A DNA stretch of 64,000 nt, from assembly GCF_024721995.1 (NCBI RefSeq), contig NZ_JANQBC010000007.1, forward strand, positions 124,001 through 188,000. The letters are read 5' to 3'. The notes beneath the pieces were generated by a model. The model saw only the letters and a program-made list of their open reading frames with translations. It did no database searches and was not told the origin of the DNA. Shown here one piece after another: positions 1 through 8,085 of the stretch. Positions within the stretch are counted from its first letter, which is position 1. The number at the start of each line of letters is the position of its first letter. The position numbers and the translations under genes were made by a program. This stretch comes from Paenibacillus radicibacter. GTDB lineage: Bacteria; Bacillota; Bacilli; Paenibacillales; NBRC-103111.

Positions 1-579
1 GATGTTGGTGTTGGGATTCACCCCGACACCTGAAGGCATGTTACCTACTGGGATCGTTGTCGTGATTTTACCGGAAGTTAGGTCGATCACATTAAGTAGA
101 TTTAATGCACCACTTGTTACATAGGCACGATTCGTATTCGGATTAATATCAACGCTATTGGAACTGACTCCAGTCGGAAAAATTGCAATTGGATCATCGA
201 TATTCATGACATAGATAGAGGAAGTACCTTCAACGATTGGAACAAGGAAGCGATCGATCTGGTGCGTCATGGAAGCTCCTGTTGAGCCAGTTACGCCAGT
301 GATACCAGGCATACCAGAGACACCATCAAAACCTGTAATGCCAATCGGGCCGGGAGGGCCCTGCGTGCCTATTGGTCCTACCACACCAGGTGGGCCTATC
401 GATCCCATTGGTCCTGTAGAACCTGTTATGCCTGGATTGCCAGTCGTCCCTGTTGGACCCGAACAACCACGTACAGGTGGAGTGGGTACAGTACCTTTGA
501 ATGATGTTCGTTTGGTAGTAGAAGATTTAGAGCCGTTCTGAAAAGGTCTCTTCGTAGAAACTGTTTATTTCTCGGCCAT
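1..579 (-). pseudogene. Collagen-like/YVTN beta-propeller protein, partial, premature stop at codon 5
   Basis: The minus-strand frame starts at ATG 579-577 behind a good ribosome site (GGAAAGGTGAT) and reads M-A-E-K, then TAA at 567-565. The same frame is open from 564 to the window edge. It encodes a Ser/Thr-rich segment, one Cys, a Gly-X-Y collagen run (about 475-285) and then YVTN-type propeller repeats that continue out of the window. No ATG, GTG or TTG occurs between the stop and the collagen run, so no internal restart is apparent. It lies 39 bases downstream of a paralogue in the same orientation. Family members are probably surface or spore-coat proteins (inference). It is either a nonsense pseudogene or carries a sequencing error. 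The C-terminus is not in the window. Confidence 0.75.
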
Positions 580-618
580 TTGCGATCACCTTTCCGAATA
601 AGACCATGATGAATTAAG

Positions 619-2013
619 CTATGGCAGAATGCCGACTCCATGGGCATGATTGACGAGTATGGTGTCGATTACCGTATTGGTGTCGCCATCAATGACAGTT
701 ACATTGTTGCTGATTAAATTGGATACATAAATGCGATTCGTTGTCGGATTAACACCAATGCCACTTGGGAATTGACCGACAGAAATCGATGCGATGATCG
801 TATAAGTAATCCCTTCAATAACAGTTACTTGGTTACTAGATTGATTGGCAATATAAATGGTATTCGAATTTGGATTCACTGCTGCTGCTCCAGGAGACAA
901 GCCAGCAGGAACAGTTGTAATGACTGTATTCGTGACACCATCGATAACGGATACGTTGTTGCTATTCAGATTGGGAACATAGATTTGATTGGTGTTCGGA
1001 TTAACAGCAAGTGTTGCGGGTGCACTACCAACAGGAATTGTTGAAATGATGATTCCTGTTGCACCATCCATAACCGAGACGTTATTACTGACGGCATTGC
1101 TCACATAGATTAAATTCGTTTTGGGATTCGCGCTTGGATTCTGTGGTGCCATACCTACAGGTACAGCTGTAATCGGTGTATTGAGGATACCATTTAAGAT
1201 GGAAATGTTGTTACTTGCACCATTGGAAACACACAGGATATTGGTGTTGGGATTGGCACATACCCCAGATGGCAGGGAGCCAACGGGAATGGTTGCTACG
1301 ACGGTATTCGCAATACCATTGATAACCGTAACGGTATTGGAAGGTCCATTGGTAACATACACAGAGTCGGTATTGGTATTGACACCAATTCCACTGGATG
1401 TCGTACCCGTTGGAATCGTTGCAAGGATTAGATTGGTCATTCCATCAATGACAGAGATGTTTCCATCACCTGGAATGAAGATACGGTTTACAGATGTAGA
1501 CCCCGTAGGTCCTGTAGCACCAGTGGGTCCAGGAATCCCTTGCAAGCCTTGAATTCCGACGGGACCGCTTGCCCCAACTGGCCCCATTATGCCTTGTGGT
1601 CCTTCGGGTCCAACTTCACCTACGGGACCGATTGGACCTGTAGGGCCAGGAGCACCAGTAGGTCCTGTGGGTCCCGTGGGTCCCTTGCTGTGTACAATTT
1701 TGCAGCAAGATGATTTGTTGCCCGATTTCTCGAATCGCTTGGGTTTCTTATCCGTGACCGATGTGTTCGTTTTGTGAATATGAATCTGAGGGTCGGTTGT
1801 TTCAGTTGAGCTTATTGGATCGATAGAAGGCTCGATTTCATTAGGTTCAGTAGAGACAATCTTATCTGTTGTACGTGTAGCATAGGGTGCCTTTTTTGCT
1901 GATAAAGCAGGTATAGTACTTTTAGTTGTGCCAGGAATAGATGCTTTTTTGTTAGGTGGAACGGATATGGAATTCTTTGCTGCGGTCGCTTTTGTTTTTT
2001 TTTTATTATCCAT
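619..2013 (-). CDS. Collagen-like protein with YVTN beta-propeller repeats
   Basis: This 464-residue protein has three parts. Residues 1-105 are a Lys/Ser/Thr-rich, probably disordered head ending in a CCK cysteine pair (103-105). Residues 111-172 are about 20 Gly-X-Y triplets dominated by GPTGPTG. Residues 175-464 are about seven repeats of roughly 42 residues with the YVTN signature (for example [14 protein letters not shown]), expected to fold as a beta-propeller. No signal peptide is visible. Collagen-like proteins of Bacillales with similar heads sit on the exosporium or cell surface, so a surface or spore role is likely but inferred. It is the intact first gene of a tandem pair with the broken paralogue downstream. 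The ATG start is followed at once by a lysine-rich stretch. Confidence 0.85.
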   Translation of the reverse strand: MDNKKKTKATAAKNSISVPPNKKASIPGTTKSTIPALSAKKAPYATRTTDKIVSTEPNEIEPSIDPISSTETTDPQIHIHKTNTSVTDKKPKRFEKSGNKSSCCKIVHSKGPTGPTGPTGAPGPTGPIGPVGEVGPEGPQGIMGPVGASGPVGIQGLQGIPGPTGATGPTGSTSVNRIFIPGDGNISVIDGMTNLILATIPTGTTSSGIGVNTNTDSVYVTNGPSNTVTVINGIANTVVATIPVGSLPSGVCANPNTNILCVSNGASNNISILNGILNTPITAVPVGMAPQNPSANPKTNLIYVSNAVSNNVSVMDGATGIIISTIPVGSAPATLAVNPNTNQIYVPNLNSNNVSVIDGVTNTVITTVPAGLSPGAAAVNPNSNTIYIANQSSNQVTVIEGITYTIIASISVGQFPSGIGVNPTTNRIYVSNLISNNVTVIDGDTNTVIDTILVNHAHGVGILP

Positions 2014-2136
2014 AGCTGATCCCCTTCCTGAATCTTAGGTGAATGAAGGCTGAACATTGATGGTTTTCATTTGATTCCCATTATATGGACCGGTATCCCT
2101 GTGTTCTTTAGGCAGAATCCCTTATTTCGATTAGAT

Positions 2137-2183
2137 AAAAAAATGGACGGATAACGGGGCTTATCGCTCCCATCTCTCCGTCC
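2137..2183 (-). terminator. Intrinsic terminator of the HxlR gene
   Basis: Outer stem GGACGGA/TCCGTCC (2145-2151/2177-2183) encloses an inner GATAA/TTATC stem and is followed on the minus strand by seven T (2143-2137). The stem includes the last codons and stop of the HxlR gene. Confidence 0.75.
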
Positions 2184-2487
2184 AACCTTCCATTTCCTTA
2201 AGTGCTGCTTTGAAATCTTTTCCCTTTTCCGTTAAAGAATATTCGACTGAAACAGGTACAGTAGGTGTTACTACACGGTTAACGATCCCAAAGCTTTCGA
2301 GATGTCTGAGGGTATCGGTTAAGGATTGCGTCTTTATGATCGCGACATCACGTAATAGTTGTTTGAATCTACGAGGTCCTCTATCCAGTTCTGCAATGAC
2401 GAAGAATGCCCACTTCGATCCTAGAATTTCAAGTACACTGCAGAGGCTGGTGTAATTTTTTGTGAATTCAGTTATTTTTAATTCCAT
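2161..2487 (-). CDS. HxlR-family (DUF24) winged-helix transcriptional regulator
   Basis: The 108-residue protein carries the HxlR signature: an N-terminal Cys (residue 16) followed by LEILGSKWAFFVIAEL, then the recognition region around RFKQLLRD and SLTDTLRHLES, and a C-terminal YSLTEKGKDF wing. I chose ATG 2487, because AGGTGG lies five bases upstream; the in-frame GTG at 2496 overlaps that site. Members such as HypR, YodB and HxlR sense electrophiles or thiol stress through the N-terminal Cys, and a single Cys is present here. It is divergent from an MFS efflux gene and probably controls it through the inverted repeat at 2520-2550. The ligand is unknown. Confidence 0.88.
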   Translation of the reverse strand: MELKITEFTKNYTSLCSVLEILGSKWAFFVIAELDRGPRRFKQLLRDVAIIKTQSLTDTLRHLESFGIVNRVVTPTVPVSVEYSLTEKGKDFKAALKEMEGWTERWER

Positions 2488-2519
2488 GTACGCCACCTAC
2501 TTACTATTAGTTAGTTGGT

Positions 2520-2550
2520 CAAAATGTTTGGAGTATATCCAAATGTTTTG
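2520..2550. promoter_or_regulatory. Candidate HxlR operator (inverted repeat)
   Basis: CAAAATGTTTGGA, a 5-base spacer (GTATA) and TCCAAATGTTTTG form a 13-base inverted repeat with two mismatches. It lies between the divergent HxlR and MFS genes, the expected place for a shared operator. Confidence 0.55.
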
Positions 2551-2611
2551 CGTTCTTACGAAAAGTATACAGCTTAATTATAATACGTGTAAAGAGAGGA
2601 GTGATTCAATT

Positions 2612-3784
2612 ATGAATCGATTCGTAATATATATATTAGCATTAGGTGTATTCTTAACAGCAACTTCGGAGCTTGTTATTTCAGGTATCCTGAACGTTAT
2701 CTCACAGGACCTTAATATTTCACTAGCACTTAGCGGGCAACTAGTCACGGTGTACTCACTATCTTTTGCAATTGGGACACCCATCTTGATCTCACTTACT
2801 TCTCGTGTGAGTCGTACGAAGTTAATGTTAACTTCACTGCTTGTATTCGTATTCGGTAGTTTAATTGCGTTCTTTAGTCATAATGTGGAGCTTCTCATGT
2901 TATCACGTATCATTCTAGGCATTAGCTCAGGCGTTTATATCGTAGTGGTATTCGGTGTAGCAGCGAAGCTTGTACCTGCTGAGAAGGTTGGTAGCGCGGT
3001 TGGTACAATCGTTCTTGGATTTAGCACTTCGATGATCTTCGGGGTTCCGATTGGAATTATGATTACGAATTGGCTGAACTGGCAAGCAATCTTCATGATC
3101 TTGAGCGTAGCAACGTTGATTATTACATTCGTTATCATTCGTCTTGTTCCTGAAGTAAAGGGTGATGAGCCAGTATCCTTCTGGGCACAGTTTAAAGTAT
3201 TAGGCAGCTTGGTGATCGTAAGTGGACTATTCATCACATTCTTTAAGGAAACAGGTAATTCCGTGATGATGACGTACTTAATTCCTTATATGCAGTCCAT
3301 TCTAGGTGTTAAAGCTTCTTATGCCAGCATCATGATGCTTATATTCGGAATTTTCTGAACAATAGGTTCCCGTATTGGTGGTTACAGTGTGGATCGATTT
3401 GGACCAGGCAGAGTGATTATGATCAGTATTATCGTGCAAGCTGCTTCACTTCTGTTCTTGTCGATATTCGGTCATATCATGATTGTAGGTATACTATTGA
3501 TCGGTATCATGATGATGTCATTGTTTGTAGGAATACCTGCTGTTCAGAGCTATTTTATTCAAAAAGCACCGTCTTCCTCTAACCTAGTCCTTAGCATCAA
3601 CACATCTGTTGTACATCTTGGTCTTGCGGCGGGAGCGGGAACAGGCGGGATTTTGGTGGAAACATCTTCAACGTTGTCCTTCCATCCATTACTCGCAAGC
3701 TCAATGATCGTACTCGCAATGATTGCAGCTGTCATTAGTATGAGAGAATCTCGTAAAAAGCGTATCTCTTATTTGGCATCATAA
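2612..3784 (+). pseudogene. MFS efflux transporter, interrupted by in-frame TGA
   Basis: Reading from ATG 2612 (GAGAGGAG upstream), the frame encodes a 12-helix major facilitator of the YdhP/AraJ drug or sugar efflux type (starts MNRFVIYILALGVFLTATSE). It is cut at codon 249 by TGA (3356-3358). The same frame resumes directly as TIGSRIGGYSVDRFGPGR, where the family has a conserved glycine at the stop position, so a single GGA-to-TGA change explains the break. Read through, the product would be about 390 residues, the normal family length. Restart at GTG 3389 could make a C-terminal piece, but a split MFS is unlikely to work. It is divergent from the HxlR regulator. Either a nonsense pseudogene or a sequencing error. 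Confidence 0.8.
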
Positions 3785-3820
3785 GTCGCATGCATTTCTC
3801 AATATTGGATGTACCCAACT

Positions 3821-3865
3821 ATCGTCTCTTCTTGGCATCATGCCATAAGAATGGGGCGATTTTTT
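3821..3865 (+). terminator. Terminator downstream of the MFS gene
   Basis: ATCGTCTC (3821-3828) pairs with GGGGCGAT (3853-3860), including two G-U pairs, around an inner GGCAT/ATGCC hairpin. It is followed by TTTTTT. Confidence 0.6.
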
Positions 3866-3929
3866 ATGATAATAATCATAATTAGTACATATATACTTAC
3901 AAAAGTTAAAGAAGAGCGGAGGTTCTGCC

Positions 3930-5009
3930 ATGAGCCGGACTGATCGGGCACAAACATCCATCGAAAGCTATTTTCGAACAAAAGTCCATAAAGATCCCCG
4001 TATACATAATGCATACTTGCTTGTTCACTCTGATAAATTGGATATCCATATGAAACTTGCGGAGGGCGTAACAGCAGGGCAGAAGGCACATGCGGATCAG
4101 CCATATTTTATTGCGAGCGTTGGGAAGCTGTTTACTTCTGTACTCATTGGGATATTGGTTGAAAAAGGATTGCTTGCTTACGAGGATTTGATTACGCAGT
4201 ATTTGGATGCAGATTTGCTTCAAGGATTACATGTGTATAAGGATAGAGATTATATCAACACCATTCAGATTCGACATTTGCTCAATCATACTTCAGGGCT
4301 ACCGTGTTATTTTGAAGATCAGCCGAAGCAAGCGAAGTCGATTCTTACGCTTATTTTGGATGAACCAAATCGCATATGGTCACAGCGTGAATTGTTGGAC
4401 TTTTCCAAAGCACATTTGCAAGCTCGATTTGAGCCTGGCAAGGGATTCCACTACTCAGATACAGGCTACAATTTATTAGGACAAATTATTGAGAAAATAA
4501 CAGATCGACGGCATCCTGAGGCGTTACGTCATTATATATTCGAACCTCTTGGTATGAACCAGTCCTGTTTAATTGATGAGGAGCCTATCGTTCAAAGTAA
4601 ATACCCCAGAGCAGGTGTTTATATAGGAGACAAGAATGTGGTGGATTATCCGAGTCTTGGATTTGATTATGCAGGAGGTGGGATCGTATCGACTTCAGAG
4701 GAATTGCTTCTATTTATGAGGGCGCTAGTGCATGGGGAACTTGTAAGCCTAGGCACGATTGAGAGGATGAAAGCAGATAAGGCGAGGTTCTTCCTGGGGA
4801 TTGATTATGGTTATGGTCTTATGCAATTTAAAGCCGTACCGCTATTCATGCCGCGCAAGTTTGAGATGTGGGGGAATGCCGGAGCTACTGGTTCTTTCAT
4901 GTTCTATCATCCGGCACTCGACACTTACATCATAGGTAATTTAAATCAGTTTCGTTATCATCGACATGGTTTACGAATTGTGTTCCACACGATAGGCAAG
5001 CTTTCGTGA
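3930..5009 (+). CDS. Serine hydrolase, class C beta-lactamase/penicillin-binding fold
   Basis: A 359-residue cytosolic-looking protein without signal peptide. The catalytic SxxK is S63-V-G-K66 in PYFIASVGKLFTS. The second motif is Y175-S-D in GFHYSDTGYNLLGQ, and GGGIVSTSEELLLF precedes the C-terminal lobe. This architecture covers beta-lactamase-related esterases and D-aminopeptidases, and the substrate cannot be read from the sequence. The start has GGAGG eight bases upstream. The last 39 bases overlap the 3' end of the convergent MFS gene. It is probably transcribed alone. Confidence 0.85.
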   Translation: MSRTDRAQTSIESYFRTKVHKDPRIHNAYLLVHSDKLDIHMKLAEGVTAGQKAHADQPYFIASVGKLFTSVLIGILVEKGLLAYEDLITQYLDADLLQGLHVYKDRDYINTIQIRHLLNHTSGLPCYFEDQPKQAKSILTLILDEPNRIWSQRELLDFSKAHLQARFEPGKGFHYSDTGYNLLGQIIEKITDRRHPEALRHYIFEPLGMNQSCLIDEEPIVQSKYPRAGVYIGDKNVVDYPSLGFDYAGGGIVSTSEELLLFMRALVHGELVSLGTIERMKADKARFFLGIDYGYGLMQFKAVPLFMPRKFEMWGNAGATGSFMFYHPALDTYIIGNLNQFRYHRHGLRIVFHTIGKLS

Positions 5010-6353
5010 TGCTGCACTCTGGTACATGTAGAATAGAAGAATACCGATATGCACCGCTGCAAGAACAAGAAATAGGTTGCTATAAGAGGAACTGACTGCA
5101 TCTGAATGAAGTGGATTCCACGCCATATCGGATTGAACATTAGTCAATTTACTATACACCCCTGTTGCCATCCCTTGTGTAATGAAATTCATCATCGAAA
5201 AAATCCCCATACTGACGCCGATTTGATCTTTCGGCAGCGTACTTGAAATCGAATTGGACATCGCAATTTGCATAAACGATTGCCCGACGTTTCCCAAAAT
5301 GAGAAAAACGGCAATGAGTATCGGTGAGATACCTGTAAATGACGAGAGCAGAAAGAAGCAGAGAATTAATGAACTGGATGCGATTGTGAATGAGTAAGCA
5401 TTTCCTTTGCGATCAGCAAGCGTGCCACCTTTACGTCCTAAGAAAGCGGAGGCGATTGCGGCAGGGACCATGGCAAATCCGATCCAAGATGGAGGTAGAT
5501 GATACACCTGTGCGAGCAAGATTGGAGTTATGAAATAAAGTGAGATCCCAATTCCAGTGATGAGAACAGCAAGAAGGACACCTACTGAATACTGTTTATT
5601 CTGAAAAATGCGAGGCTGAACGAACGGTTCAGCAGCAGTGCGAATACGAAGGATAAATAAGATGAAGGAAATTGCACTGACTAGTAGGAGTAACCATGTA
5701 CTATTCGTTACAGCTAGTAACAGGGTAGCTGCGGTAACTGCTAGTAAACCTGCACCAATCCAATCAAATTTACCTGTAGAGGTCGGTTCATCATTCAAAT
5801 ATTTACGATAGTACGGTAGAGTTACCAAGATAAGAAGCGGAACGAAGAACAACCATCTCCAGTGGGCAATACTTACGATTAATGCAGCGATAACAGGACC
5901 GAGTGCGCTGCCTAAGGCTAAACCAACAGCAGTCATACCAAGAGCAGCGCCTCTGCGTTCAGGTGCGAAGTAACGAATCGGAATAAGAATAGCAATAGCT
6001 GGAATTGCGGCTGCACCAGCGGATTGAATGCACCGACCGACAAGTGCCATCCAGAATGTTTGGGAGACGAGACCGATTAATGACCCTAGTGCGAATAGGA
6101 ATATTCCGAATGTAAGTATATTTTTTAACCGGAAGCGATCCGCTAGCTTGCCGTATGTGACAGTGCCAATTGCATAAATTAACGTATAGGCGGATGAGAA
6201 CCAGCTAACCTCAGAGATTGTAAGATTAAATTCCTTACTGATCTGGGGAAGTACGATATTGAACATCAAAGCGCTCATGGATGAGATCATCATGGTGAGC
6301 ATTAGAATACGAATTAACTTATCGCCGACTTGCAGCTTACTTGTGGTTTCCAT
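4971..6353 (-). CDS. MFS drug efflux transporter (multidrug exporter)
   Basis: A 460-residue hydrophobic protein with 12-14 predicted helices. The typical N-terminal motifs of multidrug facilitators are present: LMFNIVLPQISKEFNLTISEVSWFSSAYTL and then GKLADRFRLKN (motif A). The C-terminal half contains GGTLADRKGN. I start it at ATG 6353, where AAGGAGG lies nine bases upstream. An in-frame extension to 6425 would run through the predicted operator. The TetR gene lies directly upstream on the same strand, and the perfect inverted repeat at 6406-6425 sits between them, so TetR-controlled efflux is likely. The substrate is unknown. The 3' end overlaps the convergent serine hydrolase. Confidence 0.87.
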   Translation of the reverse strand: METTSKLQVGDKLIRILMLTMMISSMSALMFNIVLPQISKEFNLTISEVSWFSSAYTLIYAIGTVTYGKLADRFRLKNILTFGIFLFALGSLIGLVSQTFWMALVGRCIQSAGAAAIPAIAILIPIRYFAPERRGAALGMTAVGLALGSALGPVIAALIVSIAHWRWLFFVPLLILVTLPYYRKYLNDEPTSTGKFDWIGAGLLAVTAATLLLAVTNSTWLLLLVSAISFILFILRIRTAAEPFVQPRIFQNKQYSVGVLLAVLITGIGISLYFITPILLAQVYHLPPSWIGFAMVPAAIASAFLGRKGGTLADRKGNAYSFTIASSSLILCFFLLSSFTGISPILIAVFLILGNVGQSFMQIAMSNSISSTLPKDQIGVSMGIFSMMNFITQGMATGVYSKLTNVQSDMAWNPLHSDAVSSSYSNLFLVLAAVHIGILLFYMYQSAASRKLAYRVEHNS

Positions 6354-6405
6354 AGAGGAAGCCTCCTTCAAAATTTTATTTGTGATCGTAAACGCAGGCA
6401 ATAGC

Positions 6406-6425
6406 ATGCAAGTGCTTACTTGCAT
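6406..6425. promoter_or_regulatory. Candidate TetR operator, copy 1 (before MFS gene)
   Basis: ATGCAAGT-GCTT-ACTTGCAT is a perfect 8-base inverted repeat with a 4-base spacer. It lies between the TetR stop and the MFS ribosome site. A second copy is at 7060-7079. Confidence 0.72.
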
Positions 6426-6441
6426 TCATGAGGTAAAAAAA

Positions 6442-7029
6442 CTAGGGGGTTAATGCCCTAGTAAATGTGACTGCACTTTCCAAAATGAACTGCTCCATCG
6501 TTGTAGAAGGGAAGGACGATTCACTCTCGTACATATTCGAAATGAATGCCCCGTAGTTCATCCACATAAACGATAAAGCTTGTGTGTTCGTGTTTGTCTC
6601 GATTAATTTCCCTTGATTGAGCATCTTGTCAAAATATTGCGTGAGCAGCTCCAGTAGTTTCTTCGGATGCTTATTCGCCTTCTCTTGGAATCCTGCGAAG
6701 ATGTGATGTTCTTTGAGAGCGATCTGCATGACCTTCCGATTGCGATACATAATTTCTTGGTAGGATCGGCTGATGAGCAAGAGATCCGTATGTAAATCCC
6801 CAGTTATTTTATCTTGAAAAAGTTTCGTCATCTCATCTGCATAGTGAAAATGATGGAATGCTGTTTCGAGCAAATTTTGCTTATTACCAAACTGACGGAA
6901 TAACGTCACTTCATTCACTCCGGCAGTTGCCGCGATCTCTTTGGTGGAAACACCGTTATAACCTTTTTCGGCGACTAGATCAATGACGGCTGTGAGTAGT
7001 TGATCTCGTTTGCAAATCTTATCGCTAAT
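6442..7029 (-). CDS. TetR/AcrR-family regulator of the adjacent MFS exporter
   Basis: The N-terminal helix-turn-helix reads LLTAVIDLVAEKGYNGVSTKEIAATAGVNEVTLFRQFGNK and is followed by an all-helical ligand domain. The start is unusual. The only upstream TTG (7065) falls inside the predicted operator and has no ribosome site. A strong AAGGAGG (7038-7044) instead sits eight bases before an ATT codon at 7029-7027. Starting there gives about 195 residues, matching the paralogue at 23875, which begins at the equivalent place. I therefore propose initiation at ATT, with TTG 7065 as the alternative. It is adjacent to the MFS gene on one side and an NmrA-like gene on the other, flanked by two copies of the same operator. 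Confidence 0.8.
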   Translation of the reverse strand: MSDKICKRDQLLTAVIDLVAEKGYNGVSTKEIAATAGVNEVTLFRQFGNKQNLLETAFHHFHYADEMTKLFQDKITGDLHTDLLLISRSYQEIMYRNRKVMQIALKEHHIFAGFQEKANKHPKKLLELLTQYFDKMLNQGKLIETNTNTQALSFMWMNYGAFISNMYESESSFPSTTMEQFILESAVTFTRALTP

Positions 7030-7059
7030 GATCGAAACCTCCTTTTTACAAACTAAAGA

Positions 7060-7079
7060 ATGCAAGTGCTTGCTTTCAT
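7060..7079. promoter_or_regulatory. Candidate TetR operator, copy 2 (before tetR and NmrA-like gene)
   Basis: ATGCAAGT-GCTT-GCTTTCAT shares its left arm and spacer exactly with the perfect repeat at 6406-6425; six of eight bases of the right arm match. It is placed for autoregulation and possibly for control of the divergent 7182 gene. Confidence 0.65.
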
Positions 7080-7181
7080 TTGTTTTTAATATATGTCAGA
7101 AAATTCTAAATGTCAATGCCTTATAAAAAATGTGCTCGATGTCAGATGGATTGAATACAGTGGAACAAGGGGGGGAGTCAC

Positions 7182-7997
7182 ATGTCCATTGCGATTACAG
7201 GGGCTACGGGTCAATTGGGTGCACACATCATTCAGCAGCTACTTGGGACAGTTGGAGCGGGATCTATAGTTGCGTGTGTTCGAGATGTAGGTAAAGCGCA
7301 GAAATATGTAAACCTAGGAATTGAAGTGCGGTATTGTGATTATGATTCTTCGGATTCATTGGCACAGGCATTTGTTGGCATCACGAAGTTATTGCTTATC
7401 TCCAGCTCGCATCATGATGATACAATCCGTCTTCGTCAGCATGCGCAAGTCATTGAAGCAGCGAAGAATGCGAATGTAGAGCATATCTTATATACGAGCT
7501 TTGCCTTTCTTGGAAAAGGATACATAGCCCCGTCGCATTTGCATTTGGCAACGGAGCATGCGATTCTCACAACAGGTATTGCGTACACGTTTCTTCGAAA
7601 TGCACTGTACATGGACTTTGTGCATGTATTTGGTTTAGATGAGGCTATTACAAGTGGTGAACTTCATATCTATCCAGGAGATTGGAAATTCAATTCAGTA
7701 ACGCGTGAAGATCTTGCCGAAGGGATTGCAACGGTCTTATCTGAATCCGGACATACCAATAAGACCTATGAGTTGACTGCATCTAGTCCTTGGACTTTTC
7801 AGGACTTAAGCGATGTGCTCACAGATCTTACAGGTAAACCGATTGCAGTTCGTCAGAATCCTTTGATTCAAAGTTGGATTTATGGATTTTTGAAACATAT
7901 AGATGCAGCTTCTACTTCAAATGATTTGGAGAATTTACTGGGAAGACCCACAACTTCACTTCGTGAAAGTATTCGGAATTGGATCGTAATGCCTTAA
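7182..7997 (+). CDS. NmrA-like NAD(P)-binding oxidoreductase (QorB/YtfG-type)
   Basis: A 271-residue atypical short-chain dehydrogenase. The Rossmann motif is at the N-terminus (AITGATGQLGAHI), followed by a region resembling NAD(P)H:quinone oxidoreductase 2 proteins (ILLISSSHHDD-like strand, EHILYTSFAFLGKG, then FLRNALYMDF). These enzymes reduce quinones or act as redox sensors, using NADPH. The start ATG follows AAGGGGGGGAG. It is divergent from the TetR gene and shares the intergenic operator, so co-regulation with the MFS exporter is plausible (inference). Confidence 0.82.
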   Translation: MSIAITGATGQLGAHIIQQLLGTVGAGSIVACVRDVGKAQKYVNLGIEVRYCDYDSSDSLAQAFVGITKLLLISSSHHDDTIRLRQHAQVIEAAKNANVEHILYTSFAFLGKGYIAPSHLHLATEHAILTTGIAYTFLRNALYMDFVHVFGLDEAITSGELHIYPGDWKFNSVTREDLAEGIATVLSESGHTNKTYELTASSPWTFQDLSDVLTDLTGKPIAVRQNPLIQSWIYGFLKHIDAASTSNDLENLLGRPTTSLRESIRNWIVMP

Positions 7998-8053
7998 GGC
8001 ATTACTGCATGGGTTGTTTGCGTGAAGATGAGTGTTCTTGACCTGACATATAA

Positions 8054-8085
8054 TAACAGGCTGCTTTCATGGGAGCAGCCTGTTA
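8054..8085. terminator. Bidirectional hairpin between convergent genes
   Basis: TAACAGGCTGCT (8054-8065) and AGCAGCCTGTTA (8074-8085) form a perfect 12-base stem with an 8-base loop between the convergent genes. It includes the stop codon of the minus-strand gene. T-tracts are weak on both sides. Confidence 0.65.

Noticed and set aside
269..541. Proline-rich open frame on the plus strand opposite the collagen run
   Set aside because: It is the antisense of Gly-X-Y repeats (GGN complements CCN). The same applies to 1589-1777 and 8834-9379. No ribosome sites.
3356..3358. TGA as a recoded selenocysteine or glycine codon
   Set aside because: The conserved residue there is glycine and no selenocysteine element or alternative code is likely in this group; a nonsense change or read error is simpler.
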